A stretch of 64,000 bases of DNA, taken from contig NZ_JAGILA010000004.1 of assembly GCF_017874595.1 (NCBI RefSeq), positions 477,207-541,206 of the forward strand, in the 5' to 3' direction. This document shows positions 51,872 to 59,854 of the stretch, one piece after another; within the stretch, counting starts at the first letter, position 1, and each line of letters starts with the position of its first letter. Both the position numbers and the translations under genes were made by a program. The notes beneath the pieces were generated by a model. The model was not told the origin of the DNA, did no database searches, and was given only the letters and a program-made list of their open reading frames with translations. The DNA is from Sinorhizobium kostiense (GTDB lineage: Bacteria; Pseudomonadota; Alphaproteobacteria; Rhizobiales; Rhizobiaceae).

Positions 51872-52531
51872 TCAGGTCAGCTTTCTTCGCCGCTCCAGTT
51901 CCGCTTCGGTCGGCTGTTCGAACTCGAACGAGCCGGTCTCGACCTCGCCGGCAACGACGTATTTGTTGACCGTCACACCGGATCCGGACACGTTCGAACT
52001 GACGAGTTTCAGCGCCATCGGTCTCGCGCCGTCGCCGAACAGCCTCTTGCCCTTTGCGAGCACGAGCGGAAAAAATGAGACATACATTTCATCGACAAGG
52101 TCGTTCTTGAAAAGCGTCTGCAGGAAGTCGGTCGAGCCTTGGGTCAGGAGATCCGGTCCTTCCTCGCCTTTCAGTTTTCGAAGCGTGTCAACGACGTCGG
52201 CGCCGAGCGTTCGGCTGTTTTGCCAGGTGAGCTTCAGATCCGGGTTGCGCGTCGCAACATATTTGGTGATGCGGTCGAAGAGCGGCCCAATCGGATCGTC
52301 GGCGCCGACATAGGGCCAATGGGCCGCAAAGATGTCGTAGGTCTTTCTGCCAAGCAGCAGGTCGAACGGTCTCGCAAACATCTCGTCCACTGCCTGCCCC
52401 ATCGCTTCGTCGAAATAGGGGGCGGCCCAGCCGCCATATTGGAAACCGCCTATCGGGTCTTCGTGCGGCCCGCCCGGCGCCTGCATGATTCCGTCGAGGC
52501 TTGCAAATGCACCAACGATGATCTTTCTCAT
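51872..52531 (-). CDS. dihydrofolate reductase-like (RibD C-terminal) protein
   Basis: 219 aa. RibD_C fold: MRKIIVGAFASLDGIMQ start, LLLGRKTYDIFAAHWP near 60, LLTQGSTDFLQTL near 127 (GS.. loop), MYVSFFPLVLAKGKRLF near 150. These NADPH-dependent reductases act on pterin- or ribityl-like substrates; many in bacteria are orphan. Arg/Glu-rich tail (EAELERRRKLT). GAGGG site before the start. Confidence 0.82.
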   Translation of the reverse strand: MRKIIVGAFASLDGIMQAPGGPHEDPIGGFQYGGWAAPYFDEAMGQAVDEMFARPFDLLLGRKTYDIFAAHWPYVGADDPIGPLFDRITKYVATRNPDLKLTWQNSRTLGADVVDTLRKLKGEEGPDLLTQGSTDFLQTLFKNDLVDEMYVSFFPLVLAKGKRLFGDGARPMALKLVSSNVSGSGVTVNKYVVAGEVETGSFEFEQPTEAELERRRKLT

Positions 52532-52624
52532 GGCCCTCTATCCTTGCTTGTCCTGCGCTACATCTAGGACGGCCGGCGGCGGGGAACACCGACAGCGCTG
52601 AAGAATTTTTCGGCGTGTAGGGCC

Positions 52625-53035
52625 TCAGGCAGTTGGATCCTTTTCGTATGTCCTCGTCCCCGGCGGCAGTCGGACCCAGGAATGCCTCCGGCAGTCATAA
52701 ACAGAATCTTGCGGCGGCGGAAAGTCCGGGTCGGCGATGGCGCCGACGGCGACGGCCACGGATGATTGTTCGTAGCCTTCTTCCGTATGGAACAGGTTCG
52801 TCCCGCAGAATGGGCAGAAGCGAAACCGGAATTTTGCCCCCTGGTCGCCAGTCCGCACATATTCGGTCGCTGTGCCGGAGACGCGATAGGGCGTGGCAAA
52901 GCTGGCGAGCGCTGCAAACACACTGCCGGTGCGGCGCTGGCAGGCGAGGCAATGGCAAAGACCGATGCCCCGCGGATCGCCCTGAACTTCGATACTCAGC
53001 TGACCGCAGGAACAGAAGGCTGTTCGAGTAGGCAT
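52625..53035 (-). CDS. GFA family protein
   Basis: 136 aa from ATG 53035. Zinc-binding Cys: FCSCGQL near 8, CHCLACQRRTGSVF near 28, RFCPFCGTNLFH near 75. Paralogous in fold to the 113-aa GFA protein at 21072-21413, but not closely alike. Reaction unassigned. Confidence 0.85.
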   Translation of the reverse strand: MPTRTAFCSCGQLSIEVQGDPRGIGLCHCLACQRRTGSVFAALASFATPYRVSGTATEYVRTGDQGAKFRFRFCPFCGTNLFHTEEGYEQSSVAVAVGAIADPDFPPPQDSVYDCRRHSWVRLPPGTRTYEKDPTA

Positions 53036-53070
53036 GTCGCACCTCACGGGATGTTTCGTGCTCTGCGACG

Positions 53071-54480
53071 TCACGGAATGGCGAAGATGCTGATCTCGTT
53101 GGTGATGCCCCGCAACGTCACATTGTGGGCCATTGGGCTCAAGCCACGGTCGGAGAGCAGGCTGGCGGCGCGCGGATCGCCGAGCACCGAGCCGGTGGCG
53201 AAAATCTCGCGCGAGGTGGCGAGATGCTGGACGCGCGAGGCGATGTTGACGGTCTGACCGAAATAATCCTGACGCTCATTCAGGTTGACCGCGATGCACG
53301 GCCCTTCATGGATGCCGATCTTCAGGAGCAGATCCTCGCTGCCGCGCTCCTCATTGAGGCTGCGCATCGCTTCGCGCATCCGCATCGCCGCGGCCAGCGC
53401 CCGATCCGGCGTCGGAAAGGTCGCCATCACCGCATCGCCGATCGTCTTGACGACGGCGCCAGCCTCCGCCGCAACGATCTCGTTCAGCACCGTGAAATGC
53501 GCCCGCACGAGGTCGAAGGCGGCCAGGTCGCCGACACGCTCATAGAGCTCGGTCGAGCCGCGCAGATCGGTAAAGAGGAAAGTAAGGCTGGTGATCTTCA
53601 GCCGCTGGTCCACATCGAGCGTGTCGGTGCGGTAGATGTCACGGAAAGTCTGGTTGGACAGGAGCCGCTTTGCCGTGAGGAATGCCCGCCGACGGCCCAG
53701 CAGCGCATGCAGCGCCTCGTCGGCAATGCAGACCGAGGGCAGCGTGCGCACCTCGGTGTGGTTTTCCACCTGTATCCTGAGCGGCCCCGGCTGCAGGGCC
53801 AGCGTCTCGGCATGCCGGTGTGAGCGGTCGAAGACGAGCGACAGGTTTCGCCGGTCCTTTGTCGGTTCGCCGCTGACATCGAGGAACTGCGCCGCATGCG
53901 TCACCGGCTCGAAGACGATGACGAACTTAGCCGGAAGCTGCAACGAGATCACCGCCTTCTCGCCTGGCGGTAATTCGAGCGCCTCGATCAGGAAAGCATC
54001 GACCTTCTCTTCGAAATCCTCCTCCGGCAGATCGATGCCGGAGCCCCAGTACATCTGGCGGAAATACTCGGTGACCGGCAATTCGTGCGGATTGTGGGCC
54101 GAGATATGGCGCACCCGTGGGCTCACCGTGAAGGTCACCTCAACCATTTCATCGAGCGTCGGCTCGTAGCCGGCGGCGCAGAGCGCGCAGCTATATTCGG
54201 TGCTCTGCACCGTCTTCAGCGAGGTGTTGGCATCGAGCACCCCGCCGCAGCCGGGGCACAGCACGTTCCAGGAAAGTTCGAAAATGCCGAGCCGCGAGGC
54301 CTGCAGGAAGCCCGCAATCGTGTCTTCCTCATCGAGACCCTCTGTCCCCGCAAAGGCGAGCGCATTGATGCGGCAGAGCTTCCGATCCGGAGCATTCCGG
54401 ACGAGCCGCTCCAACGCCTCGACGACCTCCGGCCGCACGGACTGGCGCAGCACCTCAAATTGAGTTTGAGCTTCTCCCAT
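53071..54480 (-). CDS. class III adenylate/guanylate cyclase with zinc-ribbon-like sensor
   Basis: 469 aa. The N-terminal part (1-270) matches a DUF5939-like region and includes CPGCGG near 80 and SCALCAAG near 100, a zinc-ribbon-like CxxC pair. The catalytic domain (about 290-460) has FLFTDLRGST with the first metal Asp, VVKTIGDAVMATF with the substrate-selecting Lys and second Asp, and GIHEGPCIAVNLNERQDYFG. The Lys-Asp pattern predicts ATP as substrate, giving cAMP. The channel gene ends 52 bases upstream on the same strand. Confidence 0.85.
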   Translation of the reverse strand: MGEAQTQFEVLRQSVRPEVVEALERLVRNAPDRKLCRINALAFAGTEGLDEEDTIAGFLQASRLGIFELSWNVLCPGCGGVLDANTSLKTVQSTEYSCALCAAGYEPTLDEMVEVTFTVSPRVRHISAHNPHELPVTEYFRQMYWGSGIDLPEEDFEEKVDAFLIEALELPPGEKAVISLQLPAKFVIVFEPVTHAAQFLDVSGEPTKDRRNLSLVFDRSHRHAETLALQPGPLRIQVENHTEVRTLPSVCIADEALHALLGRRRAFLTAKRLLSNQTFRDIYRTDTLDVDQRLKITSLTFLFTDLRGSTELYERVGDLAAFDLVRAHFTVLNEIVAAEAGAVVKTIGDAVMATFPTPDRALAAAMRMREAMRSLNEERGSEDLLLKIGIHEGPCIAVNLNERQDYFGQTVNIASRVQHLATSREIFATGSVLGDPRAASLLSDRGLSPMAHNVTLRGITNEISIFAIP

Positions 54481-54532
54481 GGCGATATCCTATACGGAAT
54501 TTGCGGCTGGGTCAGCGGAATTGCTGCCATCC

Positions 54533-55390
54533 TCAATCGCCTTCGTCAGGGATGTTGAGGAGGTGACCGCAGGCCTTGCAGTGTACGGCGTCGACATCGT
54601 GCCGCTGCAATCCGCATTCCGGACAGGGGAAGTTCACCTTGTACGGACGAACGATCGCTTGGGCGAGCCTGACGAAAAGCGAAATCCCGACGATCATCGT
54701 CACCACCGAGGTCAGTTTGCCGAGCGCGCCCGGGAGCGTGATATCACCGAAGCCGGTCGTGGTGATCGTGGCCACGGTGAAGTAGAGAGCATCGACGAAC
54801 CCCGCGCCGCCGTCGCGCCCGTAGAAGAAGGTCGTGTAGATGAAGCCCGTTACCATGAACAGAAAGACGAGGAAGTTCAGGCAGGCGCGGAAAACGTCGT
54901 GAACATGCGTCCACCCGAAGCGGCGCAGGATTTCGCAAAACAGCGGACTGCTCCCGATCGCCCAGATGCGCATGGCCCTGAGGAAGGCGAAGTTGAACAG
55001 GAGATCCGGAAACAGCAATGTGGCAAGGATGACCAGGTCGACCCAGGTCATGGGCCTTTTGATGAAGGTCCGAACCGAAGGCGCCGCGACAGCTCGGGCG
55101 ACCAATTCGCCGCCGATCCAGGCAGCGATCGTGTAGTCGATGATGAGGTATGTTGGGCCGGTCCGGAGATAGGGGCCCAAGATGAAGAAGGCCAAAATGC
55201 TGAGGTCGATGATCGCCAGCAGCGCCTGCCAGCGCAGTGCCCACGGATCGCGCCCGTGTTCAATGCGCCGGATGGCGACTTTCAGTGTTCGCAGGTTTGC
55301 GGGGGCGAGCCATGGCCGCTGCTCGGTCGTGTCCATGATGCGTGAAATAGGCTTCCGAGAATGGCGGTCAAGCGGCGCCACGCGTCCCAT
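54533..55390 (-). CDS. potassium channel-like ion transporter with C-terminal zinc ribbon
   Basis: 285 aa from ATG 55390, preceded by AGGGGGTG five bases upstream. Membrane domain about 50-235 with six helices. The selectivity filter is ITTTGFGD near 210, matching K+-type TxGFGD. A voltage-sensor-like segment has several Arg (AMRIWAIG...LRRFG). The C-terminus has CPECGLQRHDVDAVHCKACG, a zinc-ribbon. No cyclic-nucleotide domain visible. The cyclase gene follows 52 bases on. Confidence 0.82.
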   Translation of the reverse strand: MGRVAPLDRHSRKPISRIMDTTEQRPWLAPANLRTLKVAIRRIEHGRDPWALRWQALLAIIDLSILAFFILGPYLRTGPTYLIIDYTIAAWIGGELVARAVAAPSVRTFIKRPMTWVDLVILATLLFPDLLFNFAFLRAMRIWAIGSSPLFCEILRRFGWTHVHDVFRACLNFLVFLFMVTGFIYTTFFYGRDGGAGFVDALYFTVATITTTGFGDITLPGALGKLTSVVTMIVGISLFVRLAQAIVRPYKVNFPCPECGLQRHDVDAVHCKACGHLLNIPDEGD

Positions 55391-55455
55391 TAACACCCCC
55401 TAAATTCTTCCCCCCTACGATGCTTTCGGGGAACACACTTTGTTAAAGGCGATCA

Positions 55456-56289
55456 ATGTCATTCTTCGGCATTTCCGGAATGTATTATTCCGGGCAATCT
55501 CTTGGCGAGCACCGGATCGTGCTTGCCGAGGACTCCAATCTTTTTTCCTCCATGGTTTCGAAGCGGCTGAAGGAGCTGTTCGATATCGACGTGATCGTCT
55601 GCCGGGACTATGACGATCTGCAGTTCGCCGTCGAGAATGCCTCCTTTCCACCGGTGCTTGCCATTTCCAACATCAATTTGCCGCAGGCGGAAAACGGCGA
55701 GGCGCTCAACTATCTGCTCGAAATGAGCGTGCCGACGATCGTCTTTACCGGCACGTTCCAGGAGAAGACGCGCGAGTCGATTCTAGCGAAGGACATTGTC
55801 GATTATGTCATCAAGGACAGCGTCTTTGCCGTCGACATGCTGGCGGAATCGGTCTGCCGATTCCTGACCAACCAGAAGCACCACGTGCTGATCGTCGACG
55901 ACAGCCCGACGGCGCGGGCCTTATTGACCACGCAGTTGAAGCGCTACAATTTCCGCACGAGCGCCGCCGAAAGTGGGGCCGCCGCACTCGACATCCTTGA
56001 GAAAAATCCGGACATCGCTCTCGTCATCACCGACTATAACATGCCGGATATCGACGGCTTCGAACTGACGCGCCGTATCCGCGCTTCCCGAGGCCCGCAC
56101 CAGTTACGCATCATCGGGGTTTCGTCGTCGACAAACCGGCTGCTTTCCGCGCGCTTCCTCAAGGCCGGCGGCAATGACTTCGTCGTGCGCCCCTTCGTCA
56201 ACGAGGAGTTCTATTGTCGCGTCAACCAGAACCTCGACACGCTGACCAAGATCAGGACCTTGAACGAGAAGGTGAAGGTTCCGGCCTGA
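55456..56289 (+). CDS. tandem receiver-domain protein (REC-REC)
   Basis: 277 aa. REC1 (about 17-135): acidic pair AED near residue 22, but the phosphorylation-site Asp is replaced (AISNINLP has Asn where Asp is expected), so it is probably phospho-incompetent. REC2 (about 145-260): LIVDDS and VITDYNMPDIDGFE have the canonical Asp, then GVSSS and a VVRPF (a K-to-R shift in the KP motif). No output domain, so it probably acts by protein interaction. Paralogue of the downstream diguanylate cyclase. Confidence 0.87.
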   Translation: MSFFGISGMYYSGQSLGEHRIVLAEDSNLFSSMVSKRLKELFDIDVIVCRDYDDLQFAVENASFPPVLAISNINLPQAENGEALNYLLEMSVPTIVFTGTFQEKTRESILAKDIVDYVIKDSVFAVDMLAESVCRFLTNQKHHVLIVDDSPTARALLTTQLKRYNFRTSAAESGAAALDILEKNPDIALVITDYNMPDIDGFELTRRIRASRGPHQLRIIGVSSSTNRLLSARFLKAGGNDFVVRPFVNEEFYCRVNQNLDTLTKIRTLNEKVKVPA

Positions 56290-56561
56290 ACCCTCTAGTG
56301 GGAAATCTAGCTGTCGGTTGATTTGTTAACGAAATTGCAACCGTGAGGTTGTTCAATCGAGCGCACAGCGAGGGGGATATTTCGGTGATGCTTCCTGCCG
56401 AAGGTCGGCTTCGGTCAGGGGGGTGGCCGGGTGCATCTGTTCCATCGAGAGCGTCCACCCGCAAGCGGGGAGAAGGTCTCGGGGTGGAGAGAGGCAAAGC
56501 AGATGGAGCGCGATGGGAGCGGTCGCGCTTGTCGCTGTAGAGGGGTGGGGGTGCAGAGATT

Positions 56562-57893
56562 GTGAGATTGCGCCGCGCGTCGAGACGGGCGAGTCATGTT
56601 CAGAAGCACCGCGACAAGCGACTGCTGCTCATCGAGGATTCGCGAATGTTCGCCACGGCCCTGAAATACGGGCTGGAGCTGACGCACGGCATCAACATCA
56701 CCCATTGCGCCTCACTCGAAGCGGCAAAGGCGGAAATCGCCGCGACCTTAGAGCCGGCGTTCTCGCTCTCCGTTCTTGATCTCAACCTGCCGGACGCGCC
56801 GAATTGCGAGGCGCTGGACTTCATCCTTGCAAACAGGATGCCGGCAATCGTCTTCACCGCGGCCTTCAACGACGGCACCCGCGACGAGATCCTGGAGAGA
56901 GGCGTCGTCGACTGTATCATCAAGAACGAGCCGGGATCGATCGACCGGTTGCTTGCGGCCGTCGATCGGGCCCTCACGCACGGCCTGACGACGGTGCTGC
57001 TCGTCGATGCCAGCAATGACTCACGGCAGGAGCTTGCGGGCATCCTCCGCCGACACAGATTTTCCGTGATCGAGGCGGTCGATGCAGTCGAGGCGCTGCG
57101 GCTGCTCGACCAGGGTGAGACGATCGATGTTGTCGTCGCCGACACGAATCTTGCTGACATGCCGGCCGCCGTGCTGCTCAAAGAGATCCGCCAACGTCAA
57201 GGCGAGGATTGTGTACCGCTCATTGGTTTCTGCGACCACGGAGACGCGCGGCTGGCGGCGCGGTTCATCGAAGCCGGCGGCGCGGATTTCATCCGCAGGC
57301 CCTTTCTCGAAGCGGAGTTTTGCTGCCGCATCCGACATGCCGCCTCGCTGCAGCAACGGATCCAGACCCTCAAGCGCGCCGCGGCAAACGATTATCTGAC
57401 CGAGATCTTCAACCGCCGCCACTTCTTCCTCACAGGTCCGCGGCTCGTGGATCAGTGTTTGCGGCGCGGTGAGGGAACGTCGGTCGCCGTTCTCGACATC
57501 GATCATTTCAAACGGCTCAACGATACCTATGGCCACGAGATCGGCGACGTCGTGCTGAAGCATGTGGCGCGGCGGCTGAAGGTGCTCGTCGGCGAAGAGC
57601 ACCTGCTTGCCCGCCTCGGCGGCGAGGAGTTCGGCATTCTCTTCGATGGGCTGGATGTCCGCCAGGCCTACGCGTTCTGTGAACGGATGCGGATTGAGCT
57701 CGCAAAGTCGAAGATCGTCGTTGACGACGAGGACCTGACGATCACCGTCTCGATCGGCCTGGCGACGATCGAAGCGCCCGAGTCATTCGAAAACTACCTG
57801 CACGCCGCCGACCAGTTCCTTTACATGGCGAAACATGCCGGGCGGAACCGGGTCATGTCGGAACTCGCCCTCCTCGATGCACTCGCATCGTAG
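56562..57893 (+). CDS. response regulator diguanylate cyclase (REC-REC-GGDEF)
   Basis: 443 aa, GTG start. REC1 (about 18-135): LLIEDSRMF and SVLDLNLPDAPNCE with the Asp, IVFTAAF. REC2 (about 145-262): LLVDASNDS and VVADTNLADMPAAV with the Asp but Ala for the usual Pro, then FIRRPF. GGDEF domain (about 275-440): DYLTEIFNRRHF, SVAVLDIDHFKRLND, LARLGGEEFGILF, so the active GGEEF site is intact. It makes c-di-GMP. An RxxD I-site is not clear. The second gene of a REC-REC pair. Confidence 0.9.
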   Translation: MRLRRASRRASHVQKHRDKRLLLIEDSRMFATALKYGLELTHGINITHCASLEAAKAEIAATLEPAFSLSVLDLNLPDAPNCEALDFILANRMPAIVFTAAFNDGTRDEILERGVVDCIIKNEPGSIDRLLAAVDRALTHGLTTVLLVDASNDSRQELAGILRRHRFSVIEAVDAVEALRLLDQGETIDVVVADTNLADMPAAVLLKEIRQRQGEDCVPLIGFCDHGDARLAARFIEAGGADFIRRPFLEAEFCCRIRHAASLQQRIQTLKRAAANDYLTEIFNRRHFFLTGPRLVDQCLRRGEGTSVAVLDIDHFKRLNDTYGHEIGDVVLKHVARRLKVLVGEEHLLARLGGEEFGILFDGLDVRQAYAFCERMRIELAKSKIVVDDEDLTITVSIGLATIEAPESFENYLHAADQFLYMAKHAGRNRVMSELALLDALAS

Positions 57894-57986
57894 CTACGGC
57901 ACCCCTGCGCAAACTGCGAGCCTTGCCCGACGCATGACAGCCCCGGTCAGATCAGTCATCTCCCGTCGTTGGTAGCGGCCGGGCGC

Positions 57987-58000
57987 CGCGCTGCAGCGCG
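57987..58000. other. perfect 14-bp palindrome
   Basis: CGCGCTGCAGCGCG, after the diguanylate cyclase gene, followed by CAAAATAAT. It may help termination of both converging transcripts. Confidence 0.3.
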
Positions 58001-58093
58001 CAAAATAATGCAATCACTCAATATGAGCGGCGATCTCTCCAGAAAAGACCGCCGTAGGGCTTCGCCCCGCTACCCACCTGCAAGATCCAGGGG

Positions 58094-59098
58094 TTACCGC
58101 ACCATCTGTAGCGTCAGCTTGCGCTCGGCGCGTTCCTGCTGCGGCGACCGGTTGTAGAGTTCGCGATAGCACTTGGAGAAATGCGAGGCGGAGACGAAGC
58201 CGCATGCGACGGCCACTTCCACCACCGGCATCGACGACTGGATCAAAAGGTGACGGGCGCGGTCGAGCCGGATTTCCAGGTAGTAGCGCGCCGGCGAACG
58301 GCCCATTTCCTGCCGGAAAAGCCGTTCGATCTGGCGACGCGAAAGATCGGCATTCTCGGCGATCTCGAGAAGCGATAGCGGCTCGGCGAGGTTGCTCTCC
58401 ATGAGCTCGATGATCGATAGGACCTTGGAATTCTGCACACCGAGTCGGGCCCTGAGCGGCAGGCGCTGGCGGTCATGCGGTCCGCGCACCCGGTCGGTCA
58501 GTGCCTGTTCGCAGACGCGATTGACGAGATTTTCGCCGAAATCCTGATCGATCAGGTTCAGCATCATGTCCAGCGAGGCGGTGCCGCCGGCGCAGGTATA
58601 GATGTTGCTGTCGATCTCGTAGAGGTCGGCATAAACCTCCGCCTGCGGAAAGTTCTCCGAAAAGCCGGGCAGGTTCTCCCAGTGTATCGCGCAACGCTTG
58701 CCGGTGAGCAGGCCGGCGGAGGCCAGCACATGAGCGCCGGTACAGAGGCTGCCGACCGCGACGCCGCGGTTATAGACCTCGCGCAGCCACGCGTTTACCG
58801 ATTTGTTCTGAAACTCCTCCACATAGACGCCCGAACAGACCAGTACCATCGAAGGGCGGTTTTCGCCGGCGAGTGCCTTGCGTTCGTCGGCAAGCGAGGT
58901 GTTGACCTCAAGGGCTATCCCCGCGGAGGAGTAGACCTTCTGGCCATCGGTCGAGGCGAGGCGCCACGTATAGGCCTCGTAGCCGAGCATCCGGTTGGCA
59001 ATGCGCAGCGTTTCTATCGCCGCCGAAAAGGGCAGCATGGAAAAGTTCGGCACCAGGAAGAAGACGAGCGAACGCTTTTTGGTCAGGGGCTTGTTCAT
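58094..59098 (-). CDS. GlxA-family transcriptional regulator (DJ-1/PfpI domain plus AraC HTH)
   Basis: 334 aa. The DJ-1/PfpI-like ligand domain (about 8-185) has the conserved loop AVGSLCTGAHVLA near 116, with Cys. The AraC-type HTH pair (about 220-325) includes SLLEIAENADLSRRQIERLFRQEMG near 244 and VEVAVACGFVSASHFSKCYR near 292. Family members (GbdR, CdhR, ArgR of pseudomonads) control glycine betaine, carnitine or arginine use. Ligand here unknown. Direct repeats at 59164 and 59208 may be its operator. Confidence 0.87.
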   Translation of the reverse strand: MNKPLTKKRSLVFFLVPNFSMLPFSAAIETLRIANRMLGYEAYTWRLASTDGQKVYSSAGIALEVNTSLADERKALAGENRPSMVLVCSGVYVEEFQNKSVNAWLREVYNRGVAVGSLCTGAHVLASAGLLTGKRCAIHWENLPGFSENFPQAEVYADLYEIDSNIYTCAGGTASLDMMLNLIDQDFGENLVNRVCEQALTDRVRGPHDRQRLPLRARLGVQNSKVLSIIELMESNLAEPLSLLEIAENADLSRRQIERLFRQEMGRSPARYYLEIRLDRARHLLIQSSMPVVEVAVACGFVSASHFSKCYRELYNRSPQQERAERKLTLQMVR

Positions 59099-59163
59099 GA
59101 GGCTTTCCCATGCTGGTCGAGGTGTCTATTCGTCGCTTGAAATATAGCAAGCGGCTTGTCGTT

Positions 59164-59217
59164 TTGCGACATCCGCATCGGCGGCCGCGACTCCGAGACA
59201 TTTCGCATTGCGACATC
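59164..59217. repeat. TTGCGACATC direct repeats
   Basis: Exact 10-bp repeats, 44 bp apart start to start. Complement TGTCGC resembles half-sites reported for Pseudomonas ArgR-type regulators of the same family as the adjacent gene. Confidence 0.45.
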
Positions 59218-59559
59218 GGGATAAAATCGGCCGTCCTGGCAAATTAAGGGTGCTATGTGAAAAACGACATCCGGGTGGTGCAGGCGCCGCAATCGGGCCA
59301 AAATAAAGCTGTGATTGCCGGTCGAGGGACGCGCGAAATGGTTGCAAACATTCCCCATAGCGACGTGCAAACACAGCCCCTGGTGATGTCGGTTTCTGAC
59401 AAGGCGGGCGTTCAAGCGTTTACGGACGCCGAGCATTTCCGGGGGGCTTACGGCCAAGCGGCGCTGCTTGGCCCTTGCGACGGGCACAAGCATTAGGGAG
59501 GAGGGGCGGTGTGCGCGCAGATAGATAAGACAAACGGTCAGTGTTTGCATTCCGCTCGC

Positions 59560-59580
59560 GGATAGGGTAGGGTCCTATCC
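59560..59580. promoter_or_regulatory. dmeR operator palindrome
   Basis: GGATAGG-GTAGGGT-CCTATCC: perfect 7-bp arms with a G-rich centre, ending one base before the dmeR ATG at 59582. It is like the G-tract operators of the RcnR/CsoR class. Confidence 0.7.
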
Positions 59581-59581
59581 C

Positions 59582-59854
59582 ATGTCACACACGATCAGAA
59601 ACAAGGCGACGCTGATTGCCCGTGTCCGGCGCCTCAAGGGACAGATGGAAGCGATCGAGCGCGCGCTCGAAGCCGACGAGCCCTGCGGCGACGTTCTCAA
59701 TCTCGTGGCGTCCGTGCGCGGCGCGGTGCACGGACTGACGGTCGAATTGATCGAAGATCATATACTCGAACACGTCGCCGGCGCCGAAACGGATCGCCAG
59801 CGCGAAAAGGGCGCCGCCGAACTGGTCGAAGTCGTCAGGAGATACATGAAATGA
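59582..59854 (+). CDS. dmeR: metal-sensing repressor DmeR (RcnR/CsoR/FrmR family)
   Basis: 90 aa, all-helical. Conserved family pattern RVRRLKGQMEAIERALE near 14-30, the Cys at residue 35 (EPCGDVL), and His residues in EDHILEHV near 58-65, matching the Cys-His-His metal site for Co/Ni. As in the dmeRF system of Rhizobium leguminosarum, it should repress dmeRF until cobalt or nickel binds. The ATG is one base past a palindromic operator, so little or no leader is left. The dmeF start overlaps the stop (ATGA). Confidence 0.88.
   Translation: MSHTIRNKATLIARVRRLKGQMEAIERALEADEPCGDVLNLVASVRGAVHGLTVELIEDHILEHVAGAETDRQREKGAAELVEVVRRYMK

Larger units (their letters stand above)
59099..59581. other. 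regulatory intergenic region
   Basis: 483 bases between the GlxA-type gene (minus) and dmeR (plus). Contains the TTGCGACATC direct repeats (59164-59173 and 59208-59217) and the dmeR operator at 59560-59580. A 79-codon plus frame (59257-59496) lacks clear coding support. Confidence 0.5.

Noticed and set aside
59257..59496. 79-codon plus ORF upstream of dmeR
   Set aside because: Lies over the regulatory repeats region and has no ribosome site or domain; composition unlike neighbours.
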